From Thermaurantiacus tibetensis (lineage in GTDB: Bacteria > Pseudomonadota > Alphaproteobacteria > Sphingomonadales > Sphingomonadaceae), in assembly GCF_015354055.1 (NCBI RefSeq), contig NZ_JACHTM010000001.1:186001-250000 (forward strand): a stretch of 64,000 bases of DNA, read 5' to 3'. Positions within the stretch are counted from its first letter, which is position 1; each line of letters starts with the position of its first letter. The notes under the pieces were generated by a model. It was not told the origin of the DNA, made no database searches, and was given only the letters and a program-made list of their open reading frames with translations. Below are positions 56,801-64,000 of this stretch, piece by piece. Made by a program: the position numbers and the translations under genes.

Positions 56801-56943
56801 CGCTGGGCGAGGCACGGGCGACGGCCGTCAGGGCTGCCGTGCTTGCCGTTCCCGACGTGGACCCTGCCCGGGTGTTCCTCGACGGCAACGACCGCCTGGA
56901 GCTCCGCGACAGTCGGGTGGCGATGGAGCTCAGGCTCCGCTGA
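53866..56943 (+). CDS. AsmA-like/DUF748 envelope protein, 1025 residues
   Basis: A very long single-anchor protein: an N-terminal transmembrane helix (VWLPLALALGLVGLWWG) followed by repeated beta-strand segments of AsmA/DUF748 type (LGAVRFDPLRLALDLEGLAL, LDAVRIDSPRIEAELDTDGR, VTGFRLRELVRNSDLVRF, then NLFDYAEATDMRLVFRNIDL). These proteins are thought to form long grooved beta-rods that bridge the inner and outer membranes and carry phospholipids. The helical C-terminus is charged and Ala-rich, with VLFFAPGSADLPDGAAATL resembling the OmpA-like ending seen in DUF748 proteins. GTG start 53866 follows GGAGGAGG. Confidence 0.9.
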   Translation: MGLARRWWVWLPLALALGLVGLWWGARTLVPSLVRDRAEAWTRDRLGMELALGAVRFDPLRLALDLEGLALPAAAPMVSARALHVDLSWRSLLSGTPRLDAVRIDSPRIEAELDTDGRLNLARLLPPDDGEPVPSLFIADLRVERGQLGFADRRRGAEARVRLLPFAFVLSDLHTTRDAGGRFRLAGTTPAGEGLAWEGTVALTPLASTGAVAIRGLDGARAAAFLGDDLPADVRAGRADIVLPYRVALSGERLGLTLVRPRATVSGLALAARPETLRATIAAGGVALEADRLELTQAPGAGLAWSLAAPAIEVREVKVAGTGPAAGEGFGVARIALADLRAGHDAPLAIGRVRVEGLEADLVRAPGGAIRLRKLLPERPAGGGEGAPPVAIGRIELAGARIRFDERSTPRKARYTLAPLDAVVTGFATEAAAPLEVSLSGGLDGRPLRVSGTVAADGSRADLAVRLSALPLTMALPYLPDFPALELISGTLGIDGRIRYAAGRRGAPQLGFDGAVEVTGFRLRELVRNSDLVRFAALSMRGIGYDGRELSIADALLVRPVGQVALLDDGQFNYGFLLDEGTSVEAARARLAARQQPARKLTRPERREARARAEAERAARAAARAQPRPPPAEPALPLVIRRLRIADGTFAFADLVVEPDFRAEILAVNGTMTGVTNRPGRVAEVDLKGHVVDRFSPVEIRGRMNLFDYAEATDMRLVFRNIDLPVFNPYSGTYAGYAIAKGKLSAELDYRVANAALAANHRVVIDQLEWGEATESRQKVGLPVRLATAILKDRRGVITLELPVSGTVDDPEFRLGPLIWKALGQFLGKLVTAPFRALGGLFADREDAHVLFFAPGSADLPDGAAATLAELGRALAERPALRLDIPASPGLAADADAMAAAALDAALLARAGRKASALAEIPLERQEELLRDLHRARLGARPELPEAEGDREARRAARVEAMRAALLPGFRPDAAALRALGEARATAVRAAVLAVPDVDPARVFLDGNDRLELRDSRVAMELRLR

Positions 56944-57006
56944 GCCCGGCGGCGTGGCTGGCGGTGGGTCGGGTCGGCCCTGCTGCGCGGACGGCGGAGG
57001 CGGCGG

Positions 57007-58677
57007 TCAGCCTGCCGTTCCCGCCTCTGCGAGGTCCGCCGCGCCGTGGCCGGCCAGCAGCCGCCGTGCCTGGGCGCGGGCCTCCGGCGTCACCTCGGCG
57101 CCCGAGAGCATCCGCGCGATCTCCTCGACCCGCGCCTCCCGATCGAGCGGCTCGATCCGCGTGCGGTCCCCGTCCTTGCGGATGCGGACATGGGCGCGGC
57201 CTGCGGCGGCAACCTGCGGGCTGTGGGTGACGACCAGCACCTGCGCGCCTTCGGCCACGCGCGCGAGCCGGCTGCCGATGGCGCTTGCAGTCGCGCCGCC
57301 CATGCCGCGGTCGATCTCGTCGAACACCAGCGTGCCGGCCGTGCCGGTGCTGGCGAGCGCCACCTTGAGGGCGAGGATGAAGCGGGAAAGCTCGCCGCCC
57401 GAGGCGATCCGGGTGAGCGGGCCGAAGCCGGCGCCCGGGTTGGTTGCCACCTCGAAGGCGGCGCGATCTGCCCCCGTGGCGCCCGGCTCGGCCGGCTCGA
57501 GGCGGGTGCGGAAGCGGGCGGCCTCCAGCCGGAGCGCCGGAAGCTCGGCATTGACCGCCGCGTCGAGCCGGGCGGCAGCGGCCGCGCGGGCAGCCGAGAG
57601 GGCGCGGCAGGCCACCGCGTGGGCGGCCGCGGCGGCCCGTGTCTCGGCCTCGAGCGCGCCGAGCCGCTCCTCGCCCGACTCGAGCGCGGCAAGCCGGGCC
57701 GCCAGCGTCTCGGCAAGGCCCGGAAGCTCGTCGGGCGTCACCCGGTGCTTGCGGGCCTGGGCGCGGAGCTCGAACAGCCGGGCCTCGGCGGCCTCCAGCT
57801 CCTCGGGCGAGAGGAGCCAGCGCCGCCGGGCCGAGGCAAGCGCGGCCTCGACCGCATCGCCTTCGGCGAGCATGCGGTCGATGGCCGCCACCGCCTCCGC
57901 GAGCGCCGCGTCGGTCTCGGCCAGCCGCTCCAGCCGCCGGGCTGCCTGTCGCAGCAGGGCGAGCGCCCCGTCGGCGCCCGAGACCTGCCGGTCGAGCGCA
58001 TCGAGCGATTCGGCGAGCCGCGCGCCCTCCTGCATCCGCCGCCTGCGGTCGGCGAGCTCCGCTTCCTCGCCCGGAACCGGGGCGAGGGCGCGCAGTTCGC
58101 CGACGGCCGCGACCAGGAAGTCGCGCTCGGCGGAGTCCTTCGCAAGCTGCCTGCGCGCTGCCTCTTCCGCCGCCCGCGCGGCCTCGAGCCGGGCCCAGGC
58201 GTCTGCCACCTGCGTCCGGTCGGTGCCGGCGAAGGCATCGAGCAGGTCGAGATGGCCGCGCGGGGCAAGGAGGCCCCGGTCGTCATGCTGGCCGTGGATC
58301 TCGACGAGGAGCTGGCCGAGCTGGCGGAGCAGCCCGGCGGAGACCGGCGTGTCGTTGACATAGGCCCGGCTGCCGCCGTCGGCGCGGACGACCCGGCGGA
58401 CGACGATCGGGTCGGCTGCCTCGACGTCGCTTGCGGCAAGGAGTGCCTGCGCCGGGTGCCCGGAGTCGACCGCGAAGCTGGCGGTCACGCTCGCCTGCGC
58501 GGCACCTCTGCGCACGAGCCCTGCATCGGCCCGGTCGCCGAGCGCAAGGCCGAAGCCGTCGAGCAGGATCGACTTGCCCGCGCCCGTCTCGCCGGTCAGC
58601 ACGGTGAGCCCCGGGCCGGGCTCGATGAGCGCGTGGTCGATGAGGACGAGGTCGCGGATCGCCAGCTGGACGAGCAA
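57007..58677 (-). CDS. recN: DNA repair protein RecN
   Basis: A 556-residue SMC-like ATPase for double-strand-break repair. N-terminal LVQLAIRDLVLIDHALIEPG and Walker A TGETGAGKSILLD; then LVEIHGQHDDRGLL; a coiled-coil middle (residues about 160-350); then the signature ISGGELSRFILALK-type block (here IASGGELSRFILALKVAL), Walker B VFDEIDRGMGG and VVTHSPQVAA. The start is unusual: no ATG or GTG is suitably placed, and TTG 58677, just after the bamD stop, gives the normal RecN N-terminus. Confidence 0.95.
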   Translation of the reverse strand: MLVQLAIRDLVLIDHALIEPGPGLTVLTGETGAGKSILLDGFGLALGDRADAGLVRRGAAQASVTASFAVDSGHPAQALLAASDVEAADPIVVRRVVRADGGSRAYVNDTPVSAGLLRQLGQLLVEIHGQHDDRGLLAPRGHLDLLDAFAGTDRTQVADAWARLEAARAAEEAARRQLAKDSAERDFLVAAVGELRALAPVPGEEAELADRRRRMQEGARLAESLDALDRQVSGADGALALLRQAARRLERLAETDAALAEAVAAIDRMLAEGDAVEAALASARRRWLLSPEELEAAEARLFELRAQARKHRVTPDELPGLAETLAARLAALESGEERLGALEAETRAAAAAHAVACRALSAARAAAAARLDAAVNAELPALRLEAARFRTRLEPAEPGATGADRAAFEVATNPGAGFGPLTRIASGGELSRFILALKVALASTGTAGTLVFDEIDRGMGGATASAIGSRLARVAEGAQVLVVTHSPQVAAAGRAHVRIRKDGDRTRIEPLDREARVEEIARMLSGAEVTPEARAQARRLLAGHGAADLAEAGTAG

Positions 58678-58679
58678 GG

Positions 58680-59465
58680 TCAGCCCGCGTGCTGGCGCAT
58701 CAGCCGGTAGCCGCGCTCGTACCAGACCGAGCCGGGGAAGTTGGCGCCAAGCACGGCCGCCGACCGTTGCGCTTCCTCCGGGATGCCGAGGGCGAGATAG
58801 GCCTCGACCAGGCGGTAGAGCGCTTCCGGCACATGGCTCGTCGTCTGATACTCGTCGACCACCCGGCGGAACCGGATGGAGGCGGCGATCCATTGCCGGT
58901 TGCGCGCATAGAAGCGGCCGATCTCCATTTCCTTGCCGGCGAGATGGTCGTTGATGAGGTCGATCTTGAGCCGGGCGTCGGCCGCATAGGGCGAGTTGGG
59001 GTAGCGGCGGACCAGCTCGGTCATCGCGTCCTTCGCCTGTTGCGTCACCCGCTGGTCGCGGGCGACGTCGGCGATCTGCTCGTAGTAGCTCATCGCGATG
59101 ATGTACTGCGCGTAGGGCGCGTCCCGGTTGCCGGGGTGCAGCGAGAGGAACCGCTGGGCGGAGAGGATGGCCGCCGAATAGTCCCGCGCGGCATAGTGGC
59201 TGAAGGCCGACATGAGCTGGGCGCGGCGGGCCCAGATGGAATAGGGATGCTGCCGCTCCACCTCGTCGAAAAGCCCGGCCGCAGTCTTGTAATTGCCCTG
59301 GTCGAGCGTGGTCTTGGCAAGCGTGTAGAGTGTCTCGGCGTCGCGGGCGACGTAGGCGGTGTCGGGCTTCTTGCCACGGTTGCGGGCGCAGCCGGCGGTC
59401 AGGGCGAGGCTTGCGGCAACGACGAGGAGCGTGACGGCGCGAAGGACGCCTCGGGATGCGGGCAT
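58680..59465 (-). CDS. bamD: Outer membrane protein assembly factor BamD
   Basis: A 261-residue lipoprotein. The signal ends in the lipobox ALTAGC with the acylated Cys at residue 26. The mature part consists of TPR-like helices: AETLYTLAKTTLDQGNYKTAA, EVERQHPYSIWARRAQLM, RFLSLHPGNRDAPYAQYIIA, and EIGRFYARNRQWIAASIRF. It is part of the BAM complex that inserts outer-membrane beta-barrels, including the TonB receptors in this window. It lies directly before recN, the usual bamD-recN order of alphaproteobacteria, but lpxC and ftsZ are not upstream. Confidence 0.96.
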   Translation of the reverse strand: MPASRGVLRAVTLLVVAASLALTAGCARNRGKKPDTAYVARDAETLYTLAKTTLDQGNYKTAAGLFDEVERQHPYSIWARRAQLMSAFSHYAARDYSAAILSAQRFLSLHPGNRDAPYAQYIIAMSYYEQIADVARDQRVTQQAKDAMTELVRRYPNSPYAADARLKIDLINDHLAGKEMEIGRFYARNRQWIAASIRFRRVVDEYQTTSHVPEALYRLVEAYLALGIPEEAQRSAAVLGANFPGSVWYERGYRLMRQHAG

Positions 59466-59474
59466 GGCCGGTCC

Positions 59475-60023
59475 TTACCGGCCGAGCGCCACGCTCACAA
59501 GCAAGGACCAGCCGGGCTGCGTCCCGCTTCCGGGGCCGCCGCTGCCGAGCCGCCAGAGGAGCAGGCGGTCGGCCCGCGCTGCCGTCGGCGTGCACCCGGC
59601 AAGTGCGGCAGCGAGACGGCGCGCCTCGGCCGCTGTGCGGCCGGCCGCCAGCGTGACGTGCAGGTCGGGCGGCGCCCGGTCCTGGGGGCGAAGCAGCGGC
59701 CACAGCCGCTCGACGAGCGCGGCATGGAGCGCCTCGAGCGGCGTGGCCCGCGCCGGCAGGAAGACGGCGTCGCCACGCGCGCGGGGGCCGAGGAACCGGA
59801 GCGGAAAGGGCCGGCACTGCCGCGCTTCCATCCGCATCTCCGACGCGATTGCCGGGGCCTGCGTGCCCGGAAGGTGCCGGAGGAGCGAAAGATGCGCCGG
59901 AACCCCGGGCGCGGCCTCCGGCCACGCCGCGCGGCGGAGCACCTCGAGCCGTGCCAGCGCCCCGGCATCGAGGCCGAGGGTGAGCGCGAGCACGCCGGGC
60001 ACGGGCAGGGGCAGGGCGGGCAC
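59475..60023 (-). CDS. 2'-5' RNA ligase/2H phosphodiesterase-like protein
   Basis: A 182-residue protein of the 2H phosphoesterase superfamily. The two H-x-[ST] motifs are visible: VPAHLSLLRHL and PDLHVTLAAG. Two-H enzymes such as ThpR (LigT) hydrolyse or ligate 2'-5' or 2',3'-cyclic RNA phosphodiester bonds. It lies 9 bp before bamD in the same orientation and is divergent from the ppiD-like gene. Confidence 0.85.
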   Translation of the reverse strand: MPALPLPVPGVLALTLGLDAGALARLEVLRRAAWPEAAPGVPAHLSLLRHLPGTQAPAIASEMRMEARQCRPFPLRFLGPRARGDAVFLPARATPLEALHAALVERLWPLLRPQDRAPPDLHVTLAAGRTAAEARRLAAALAGCTPTAARADRLLLWRLGSGGPGSGTQPGWSLLVSVALGR

Positions 60024-60099
60024 GGAGACCGGCCCTAGCCAGGCGGCGGCCTCAAGGCTAGGAGCGCCGGTTCGACAGAAGGAACCTCAAGGGGCGAGC

Positions 60100-62037
60100 A
60101 TGCTCGGCGCCATCCGCAAGTCGGTCAGATCCTGGGTCGGGATGGCGATCCTCGGGCTGGCGCTCCTCGCCCTCGTGGTCACCCTTTTCTACGGCCAGAC
60201 GGCAGCGCCGGTGACCGGTGCGCGCGGCCGGGAGGTGGCGCGCGTGGGCAAGCTGGGCATCGGCGAGACCGACCTCGTCGAGGCTGTCAACCGCCTTCTG
60301 GACCGCGAGCGGGAAACCCAGCCCTCGCTCACGATGCCCGCGTTCGTCCGGATGGGGGGTGTCGACCTTGCCCTTGAGCAGCTGCTGCTCGCCCGCGCGC
60401 TCGGCCAGTTCGCCGAGGGCGCCGGTATTCCGGTCGGCCGGCGCCTCGTCGATGGCGAGATCGCGAGCATTCCCGCCCTGCAGGTGGCCGGCAAGTTCGA
60501 CGAGGCCGCCTTCCGCCGCTTCCTTGCCCAGCAGCGCCTCTCCGAGGCCGCGCTCCGAGAGGACATTGCGACGGCGATCGCCCAGGGTCTCCTCCTGCTG
60601 CCGGCGCGGCTCGGCACCACTGTGCCCCAGATGCTGGCAGAGCCCTATGCGACGCTCCTTCTCGAGCAGCGGCGGGGTACCATCCTGGCCGTGCCGGCGG
60701 CCCTGATGCCGCAGCCGGCGGAGCCCGACGAGGCCGCGCTCCGGGCCTTCTGGCAGCGGAACCGCGCCGCCTGGACGGTACCGGAACGCCGCGCCTGGCG
60801 CGAGGCCGTGATCGACCGGGCGCAGGTGGCGCGCGAGGCGGCGCCGAGCGAGGCGGAGATCGCGGCCTACTGGCGTGCCAACCCGGCCGAGTTCGGCGGC
60901 GTGGAGCGGCGGGAGCTGCGCCAGGTGGTGCTGCCCTCGGAGAAGGAGGCGGTCGCCTTCGCCGAGCGGGTGCGCCAGGGCGAAGGCTTCGCTGCGGCCG
61001 CGGCGGCCGCAGGATTTTCGGACGTCGACACCCGGCTTGGCACCGACACCGAGGCGGGCTTTGCGAGCCAGATCGGCGCGGATGTCGCCAAGGCTGCCTT
61101 TGCCCTTCGAGAGGGTGCCGTCTCGGCGCCCGTCAAGGGGCCGATCGGCTGGCACGTGGTGCTGGCCGAACGGGTGCTCCCTGCCCAGGTCCGGCCGCTT
61201 GCCGAGGTCCGCGAGGCCATCGCGGCGAAGCTCGCGGCTGAGCGCGCGGAGAAGCTCCTCTCCGAGCGAGTCGCCGCTGTCGAGGACCGGATTGCGGCCG
61301 GCGAGCCGCTCGGCGAGATTGCGCGCACCCTCGGGCTGTCCCTTGTGGAGGTGCCGCCGACCACTGCCGACGGCCACGTTCTTGGCGAAGGCAATGTGCT
61401 CGTCCCCCGGGCCGCGCCGCACGTGGCCCGCGCCTTCGCCGCGGACCCGGCGGATGGCGCCACGGTGGTGGCGGATGGTCAGGGCGGCTTCCTTGTCATC
61501 GAGGTCACCGATGTTCTTCCGCCAGCGCCCATCCCGTTCGAGGCGGTCCGTGACCGGGTCCGCGCGAGCTTCCTTGCCGACGCGCGCCTGCGGGCGGCGC
61601 AGGCGTTCGCCGAGGAGATGGCGAAGGCGGGCGGCGACCTCGCGGCGGCAGCAAAGGCGCGAGGGCTTCCGCCGCCGCAGCAGCTCGTCGTCCGCCGGCT
61701 CGAACTCACCCGCGCGGCCCAGGCGGGCGAGGAGATCCCGCTGCCCGTGCGCCTGCTGCTCAACCTTCCGGCGGGCAGGGCGAAGGTGGCACCCGCACCC
61801 GGCGGGCAGGGCTTCTACGTGGTGCGCACCGAGGAGACCCGGCGCGGTACCGCGGCCGAGGCTGCGCCGCTGGTTGCGCCCATGCGGCAGAGCATCGCGG
61901 AGGCGGCCCCTCTCGAGCTTGCCGAGACCTTCGCGCGCGCCGTGCAGCGCGCGGAAGGGGCGACGCGCCTCCCCGCCGCGGTCGAGGCGGTCAAGGCGCG
62001 CCTCGCCGGCGCGGCCGAGGCCGAGCAGGCTCCGTGA
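60100..62037 (+). CDS. PpiD-like peptidyl-prolyl cis-trans isomerase (SurA_N/parvulin)
   Basis: A 645-residue inner-membrane-anchored periplasmic chaperone. It opens MLGAIRKSVRSWVGMAILGL, the PpiD pattern of a short cytoplasmic end and one transmembrane helix. A SurA-type N-domain covers about residues 30-260, and a parvulin-like domain begins near ELRQVVLPSEKEAVAFAERV with the later IGWHVVLAERVLP strand. PpiD helps outer-membrane and periplasmic proteins leave the SecYEG translocon and fold. AAGGGGC precedes ATG 60100. Its stop overlaps the trpE GTG start (GTGA), the conserved ppiD-trpE order of alphaproteobacteria. Confidence 0.92.
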   Translation: MLGAIRKSVRSWVGMAILGLALLALVVTLFYGQTAAPVTGARGREVARVGKLGIGETDLVEAVNRLLDRERETQPSLTMPAFVRMGGVDLALEQLLLARALGQFAEGAGIPVGRRLVDGEIASIPALQVAGKFDEAAFRRFLAQQRLSEAALREDIATAIAQGLLLLPARLGTTVPQMLAEPYATLLLEQRRGTILAVPAALMPQPAEPDEAALRAFWQRNRAAWTVPERRAWREAVIDRAQVAREAAPSEAEIAAYWRANPAEFGGVERRELRQVVLPSEKEAVAFAERVRQGEGFAAAAAAAGFSDVDTRLGTDTEAGFASQIGADVAKAAFALREGAVSAPVKGPIGWHVVLAERVLPAQVRPLAEVREAIAAKLAAERAEKLLSERVAAVEDRIAAGEPLGEIARTLGLSLVEVPPTTADGHVLGEGNVLVPRAAPHVARAFAADPADGATVVADGQGGFLVIEVTDVLPPAPIPFEAVRDRVRASFLADARLRAAQAFAEEMAKAGGDLAAAAKARGLPPPQQLVVRRLELTRAAQAGEEIPLPVRLLLNLPAGRAKVAPAPGGQGFYVVRTEETRRGTAAEAAPLVAPMRQSIAEAAPLELAETFARAVQRAEGATRLPAAVEAVKARLAGAAEAEQAP

Positions 62038-63518
62038 CGCTCCTTCGCGGCGGGGGTCATCGCCTGCACGTCCTCCGGCTGCCGGCCGATGTCGAGACCC
62101 CGGTCTCGGCCTGGCTCAAGCTTGCGGAGCCGGGGCGGGGCGACTGGCTGCTCGAATCGGTCGAGGGGGGGCGGACGCGCGGCCGCTGGTCGATGCTGGG
62201 GCTCGACCCCGACCTCCTGTTCGAGGTGCGCGGGCGGCGGGCGCGCTGCAACCGCCGCTGGCGGGAAGACCGCAGCGCCTTCGAGGAGCTGGGGTCCGAC
62301 CCGCTTGCCGCGCTCCGCGCGCTCGTTGCCGGGGTTGCGATGCCGCTTCCGCCCGGAACCCCGGCCGCCACGCCCTTCCTTGCGGGCTACTTCGGCTACG
62401 AGACGGCGGGGCTCGTCGAGCGCCTGCCGACGCCGCCTGCCGACCCGCTCGGCCTTCCCGACATGCTGTTCGTGCGCGCCGGCCTCGTCCTCGTCTTCGA
62501 CCGCCTCAAGGACGAGCTGCTGCTCATGGCCCCGGCCTGGGACGAGGGCGGAGACCCGGCGGCAGCCGATGCCGCGGCCTGCGCGCGCCTCGAGGCGGCG
62601 GCCGAACGGCTGGCGCAGGGGCTTCCGCCCCCGGTCCGCGTCGACGCCCGGGCACTCGCTCCGGCGGCGCTGGCTCCCGTGGTGCCGCCCGAGCGTTACC
62701 GGGCGATGGTCGAGCGGGCCAAGGCCTACATCGCCGCCGGAGACATCTTCCAGGTGGTGCTCGCCCAGCGCTTCACGCGGGCCTTCGCGCTGCCGCCCTT
62801 CGCCCTCTACCGGGCGCTGAGGCGCGTGAACCCCTCGCCGTTCCTCTACCACCTCGACCTGCCCGGCTTCACCGTCTCCGGCTCGAGTCCCGAGATCCTG
62901 GTGCGCGTGCGCAACGGCGAGGTCACCATCCGCCCCATCGCCGGCACCCGGCCGCGCGGGGCGGACGATGCCGAGGACGCGCGGCGGCGCGCGGAGCTTC
63001 TGGCCGACCCGAAGGAGCGGGCCGAGCACCTGATGCTGCTCGACCTCGGCCGCAACGACGTCGGCCGAGTGGCCGCTGCCGGCAGCGTCCAGGTCACCGA
63101 GCGGTTCGCAATCGAGACCTACAGCCACGTCATGCACATCGTCTCGAACGTGACGGGGCGGCTCAGCCCCGGGCGCGATGCAATCGATGCGCTTCTCGCC
63201 GGCTTCCCCGCCGGCACCGTCTCGGGCGCGCCCAAGGTCCGGGCGATGGAGATCGTTGCCGAGCTCGAGCCCGAGCGGCGCGGAGTCTATGCGGGCGGCG
63301 TGGGCTACTTCGGTGCCGACGGCGGCATGGACAGCTGCATCGTGCTCAGGACGGCGATCGTGAAGGATGGCGTCATGCACGTGACGGCAGGCGCCGGAAT
63401 CGTGGCCGACTCCGTGCCCGAGGCCGAGGCCGCGGAGTGCCGCGCCAAGGCCGGCGCGCTCGGGGCGGCGGCGGACGAGGCCGAACGGCAGGCCCTGGCA
63501 CCGCGCTTCGGCCGGTAG
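62034..63518 (+). CDS. trpE: Anthranilate synthase component I
   Basis: A 494-residue chorismate-using enzyme that makes anthranilate with the glutaminase TrpG. The N-terminal domain has WLLESVEGGRTRGRWSMLGL; the catalytic domain has DIFQVVLAQRF, PSPFLYHLDLPGFTVSGSSP, IRPIAGTRPRG, LLDLGRNDVGRVA, HIVSNVTGRL, PAGTVSGAPKVRAMEIVAEL and GVGYFGADGGMDSCI. GTG 62034 overlaps the ppiD stop. trpG and trpD usually follow, but here the next gene is secG. Confidence 0.97.
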   Translation: MTLLRGGGHRLHVLRLPADVETPVSAWLKLAEPGRGDWLLESVEGGRTRGRWSMLGLDPDLLFEVRGRRARCNRRWREDRSAFEELGSDPLAALRALVAGVAMPLPPGTPAATPFLAGYFGYETAGLVERLPTPPADPLGLPDMLFVRAGLVLVFDRLKDELLLMAPAWDEGGDPAAADAAACARLEAAAERLAQGLPPPVRVDARALAPAALAPVVPPERYRAMVERAKAYIAAGDIFQVVLAQRFTRAFALPPFALYRALRRVNPSPFLYHLDLPGFTVSGSSPEILVRVRNGEVTIRPIAGTRPRGADDAEDARRRAELLADPKERAEHLMLLDLGRNDVGRVAAAGSVQVTERFAIETYSHVMHIVSNVTGRLSPGRDAIDALLAGFPAGTVSGAPKVRAMEIVAELEPERRGVYAGGVGYFGADGGMDSCIVLRTAIVKDGVMHVTAGAGIVADSVPEAEAAECRAKAGALGAAADEAERQALAPRFGR

Positions 63519-63527
63519 GCCCGGCGC

Positions 63528-63556
63528 TTGCGCGGCCCTCGCCCGCGCCCTATCTG
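63528..63556 (+). promoter_or_regulatory. Promoter of secG
   Basis: TTGCGC (63528-63533), 17-bp spacer, TATCTG (63551-63556) in CCCTATCTG, with about 43 bp to the secG ATG. Shares the CGCTTGCGC and CCCTAT elements and the exact spacing with the SRP RNA promoter at 43395-43423. Confidence 0.6.
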
Positions 63557-63598
63557 CGCCCGCGTCGGGCCGGAGCGGCCTGCCGAGAGGATCTCCGC

Positions 63599-63958
63599 AT
63601 GCTCATGACCTTCCTCCTCGTGGTGCAGGGCCTGCTGGCGCTGGCGCTGGTCGGCGTCATTCTCATGCAGCGCTCGGAAGGCGGCGGGCTGACTGGCAGC
63701 GGCTCGGCCGGCGGGCTGGTCTCGGCCCGCGGCGCGGCCGACCTCTTGACCCGCACCACGGCGATCCTCGCCGCCCTCTTCATCGCTGCCTCGCTCGGCT
63801 TTGCGATCCTCGCCGGGGCCACCCGCGCCGACAAGCCGATCGACACGACGCTCGCCCGGCCGGCAGCCGGCCAGCCTCCGGCTGCGCCCGCGCCTGCGCC
63901 CGGGGCGGCACCCGCAGCCGATCCGGCCCCGCTCGACCTGCCGCCGATCCAGAAGTAG
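63599..63958 (+). CDS. secG: Preprotein translocase subunit SecG
   Basis: A 119-residue membrane protein of the SecYEG translocon. Two transmembrane helices (FLLVVQGLLALALVGVILM and TAILAALFIAASLGFAIL) flank the conserved cytoplasmic loop QRSEGGGLTGSGSAGGLVS ('M.RSEGGGLG'). The C-terminal 40 residues are Ala/Pro-rich, common in alphaproteobacterial SecG. GAGAGG precedes ATG 63599. The last 42 bases of the window hold no further recognisable feature. Confidence 0.95.
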   Translation: MLMTFLLVVQGLLALALVGVILMQRSEGGGLTGSGSAGGLVSARGAADLLTRTTAILAALFIAASLGFAILAGATRADKPIDTTLARPAAGQPPAAPAPAPGAAPAADPAPLDLPPIQK

Positions 63959-64000
63959 CTGTGGACAAGTCCGGCCGGTGCGCCTCCCTGAGGTGGCGGC

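Noticed and set aside
1-64000. Mobile element, prophage, restriction-modification or CRISPR content
   Set aside because: No transposase, integrase, phage structural gene, restriction enzyme, direct-repeat array or attachment-site duplication was recognised on either strand.

Overview
The window is about 72% GC and looks like a chromosomal segment of an alphaproteobacterium, most likely from the Sphingomonadales. The evidence is a short PEP-CTERM protein with the WAMM-type tail usual in sphingomonads, the rluD-rpoH pair, a ChpT-like phosphotransferase, CobS, DUF2125 and DUF3429 proteins, and two TonB-dependent receptors embedded in catabolic operons. The genus cannot be read from the sequence. 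Gene packing is extreme: most operon neighbours overlap by 4 bp (ATGA/GTGA) or by one base (TGATG). No insertion sequences, integrases, phage genes or CRISPR arrays were seen.

Region 1 (1-27.6 kb) is an accessory catabolic island. It opens with the 3' end of a TonB-dependent receptor, a PAP/fibrillin-like protein and an alpha/beta hydrolase. A phytanoyl-CoA dioxygenase-like pair and a GxHxG alpha/beta hydrolase follow. A minus-strand five-gene operon (9471 down to 4645) encodes an arylmalonate decarboxylase/Asp-Glu racemase-like enzyme, a PuuE-like polysaccharide deacetylase, a SAM methyltransferase, a small helical protein and a VAO-type flavoenzyme. A divergent plus-strand operon (9593-15395) encodes an aromatic-type FAD monooxygenase, a lipocalin-like protein, a GPH symporter, a second methyltransferase with its own small partner, and a beta-lactamase-fold hydrolase. 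A minus-strand operon (20591-15392) encodes a TetR regulator, a beta-propeller protein, a Rieske oxygenase, an MFS transporter and a second beta-lactamase-fold hydrolase. Divergent from the TetR gene, with a TetR-type operator between them, are a full TonB receptor, a membrane-anchored ferrochelatase-like protein and another MFS transporter; a secreted amidohydrolase closes the island. The inferred theme is outer-membrane uptake, hydrolysis, oxidation and O- or C-methylation of an unknown, probably hydrophobic or multi-ring compound. The substrate is not identifiable from sequence.

Region 2 (27.6-43.6 kb) mixes housekeeping and regulatory genes: a membrane protein, an orphan cobS, an SDR, a PPC-domain protein, UvrD/PcrA, RsmD, an RluB-type pseudouridine synthase, an Lrp regulator divergent from trxB, and a LysR regulator. 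Next comes an apparently unannotated small RNA with two C-rich loops, a tRNA with CAU anticodon, a MOSC protein, a mini PEP-CTERM protein, an acyl-CoA dehydrogenase, a zinc-ribbon protein, a YdcF-PlsC-DUF2125 operon and the SRP RNA gene.

Region 3 (43.6-64 kb) is core genome: dnaX-ybaB; an amidase/EamA/ChpT/CspA/JAMM minus-strand cluster; rluD-rpoH; queC-queE with a DUF3429 gene; a second PuuE-like deacetylase; a beta/gamma-crystallin protein; a 1025-residue DUF748/AsmA-like protein; recN-bamD and a 2H phosphodiesterase; then ppiD-trpE and secG.

The most interesting signals are the duplicated methyltransferase plus small-partner module, the ferrochelatase-like protein next to a TonB receptor, and the C-rich-loop small RNA. 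The longest stretch without a protein gene (37496-37859) is filled by that small RNA and the tRNA.
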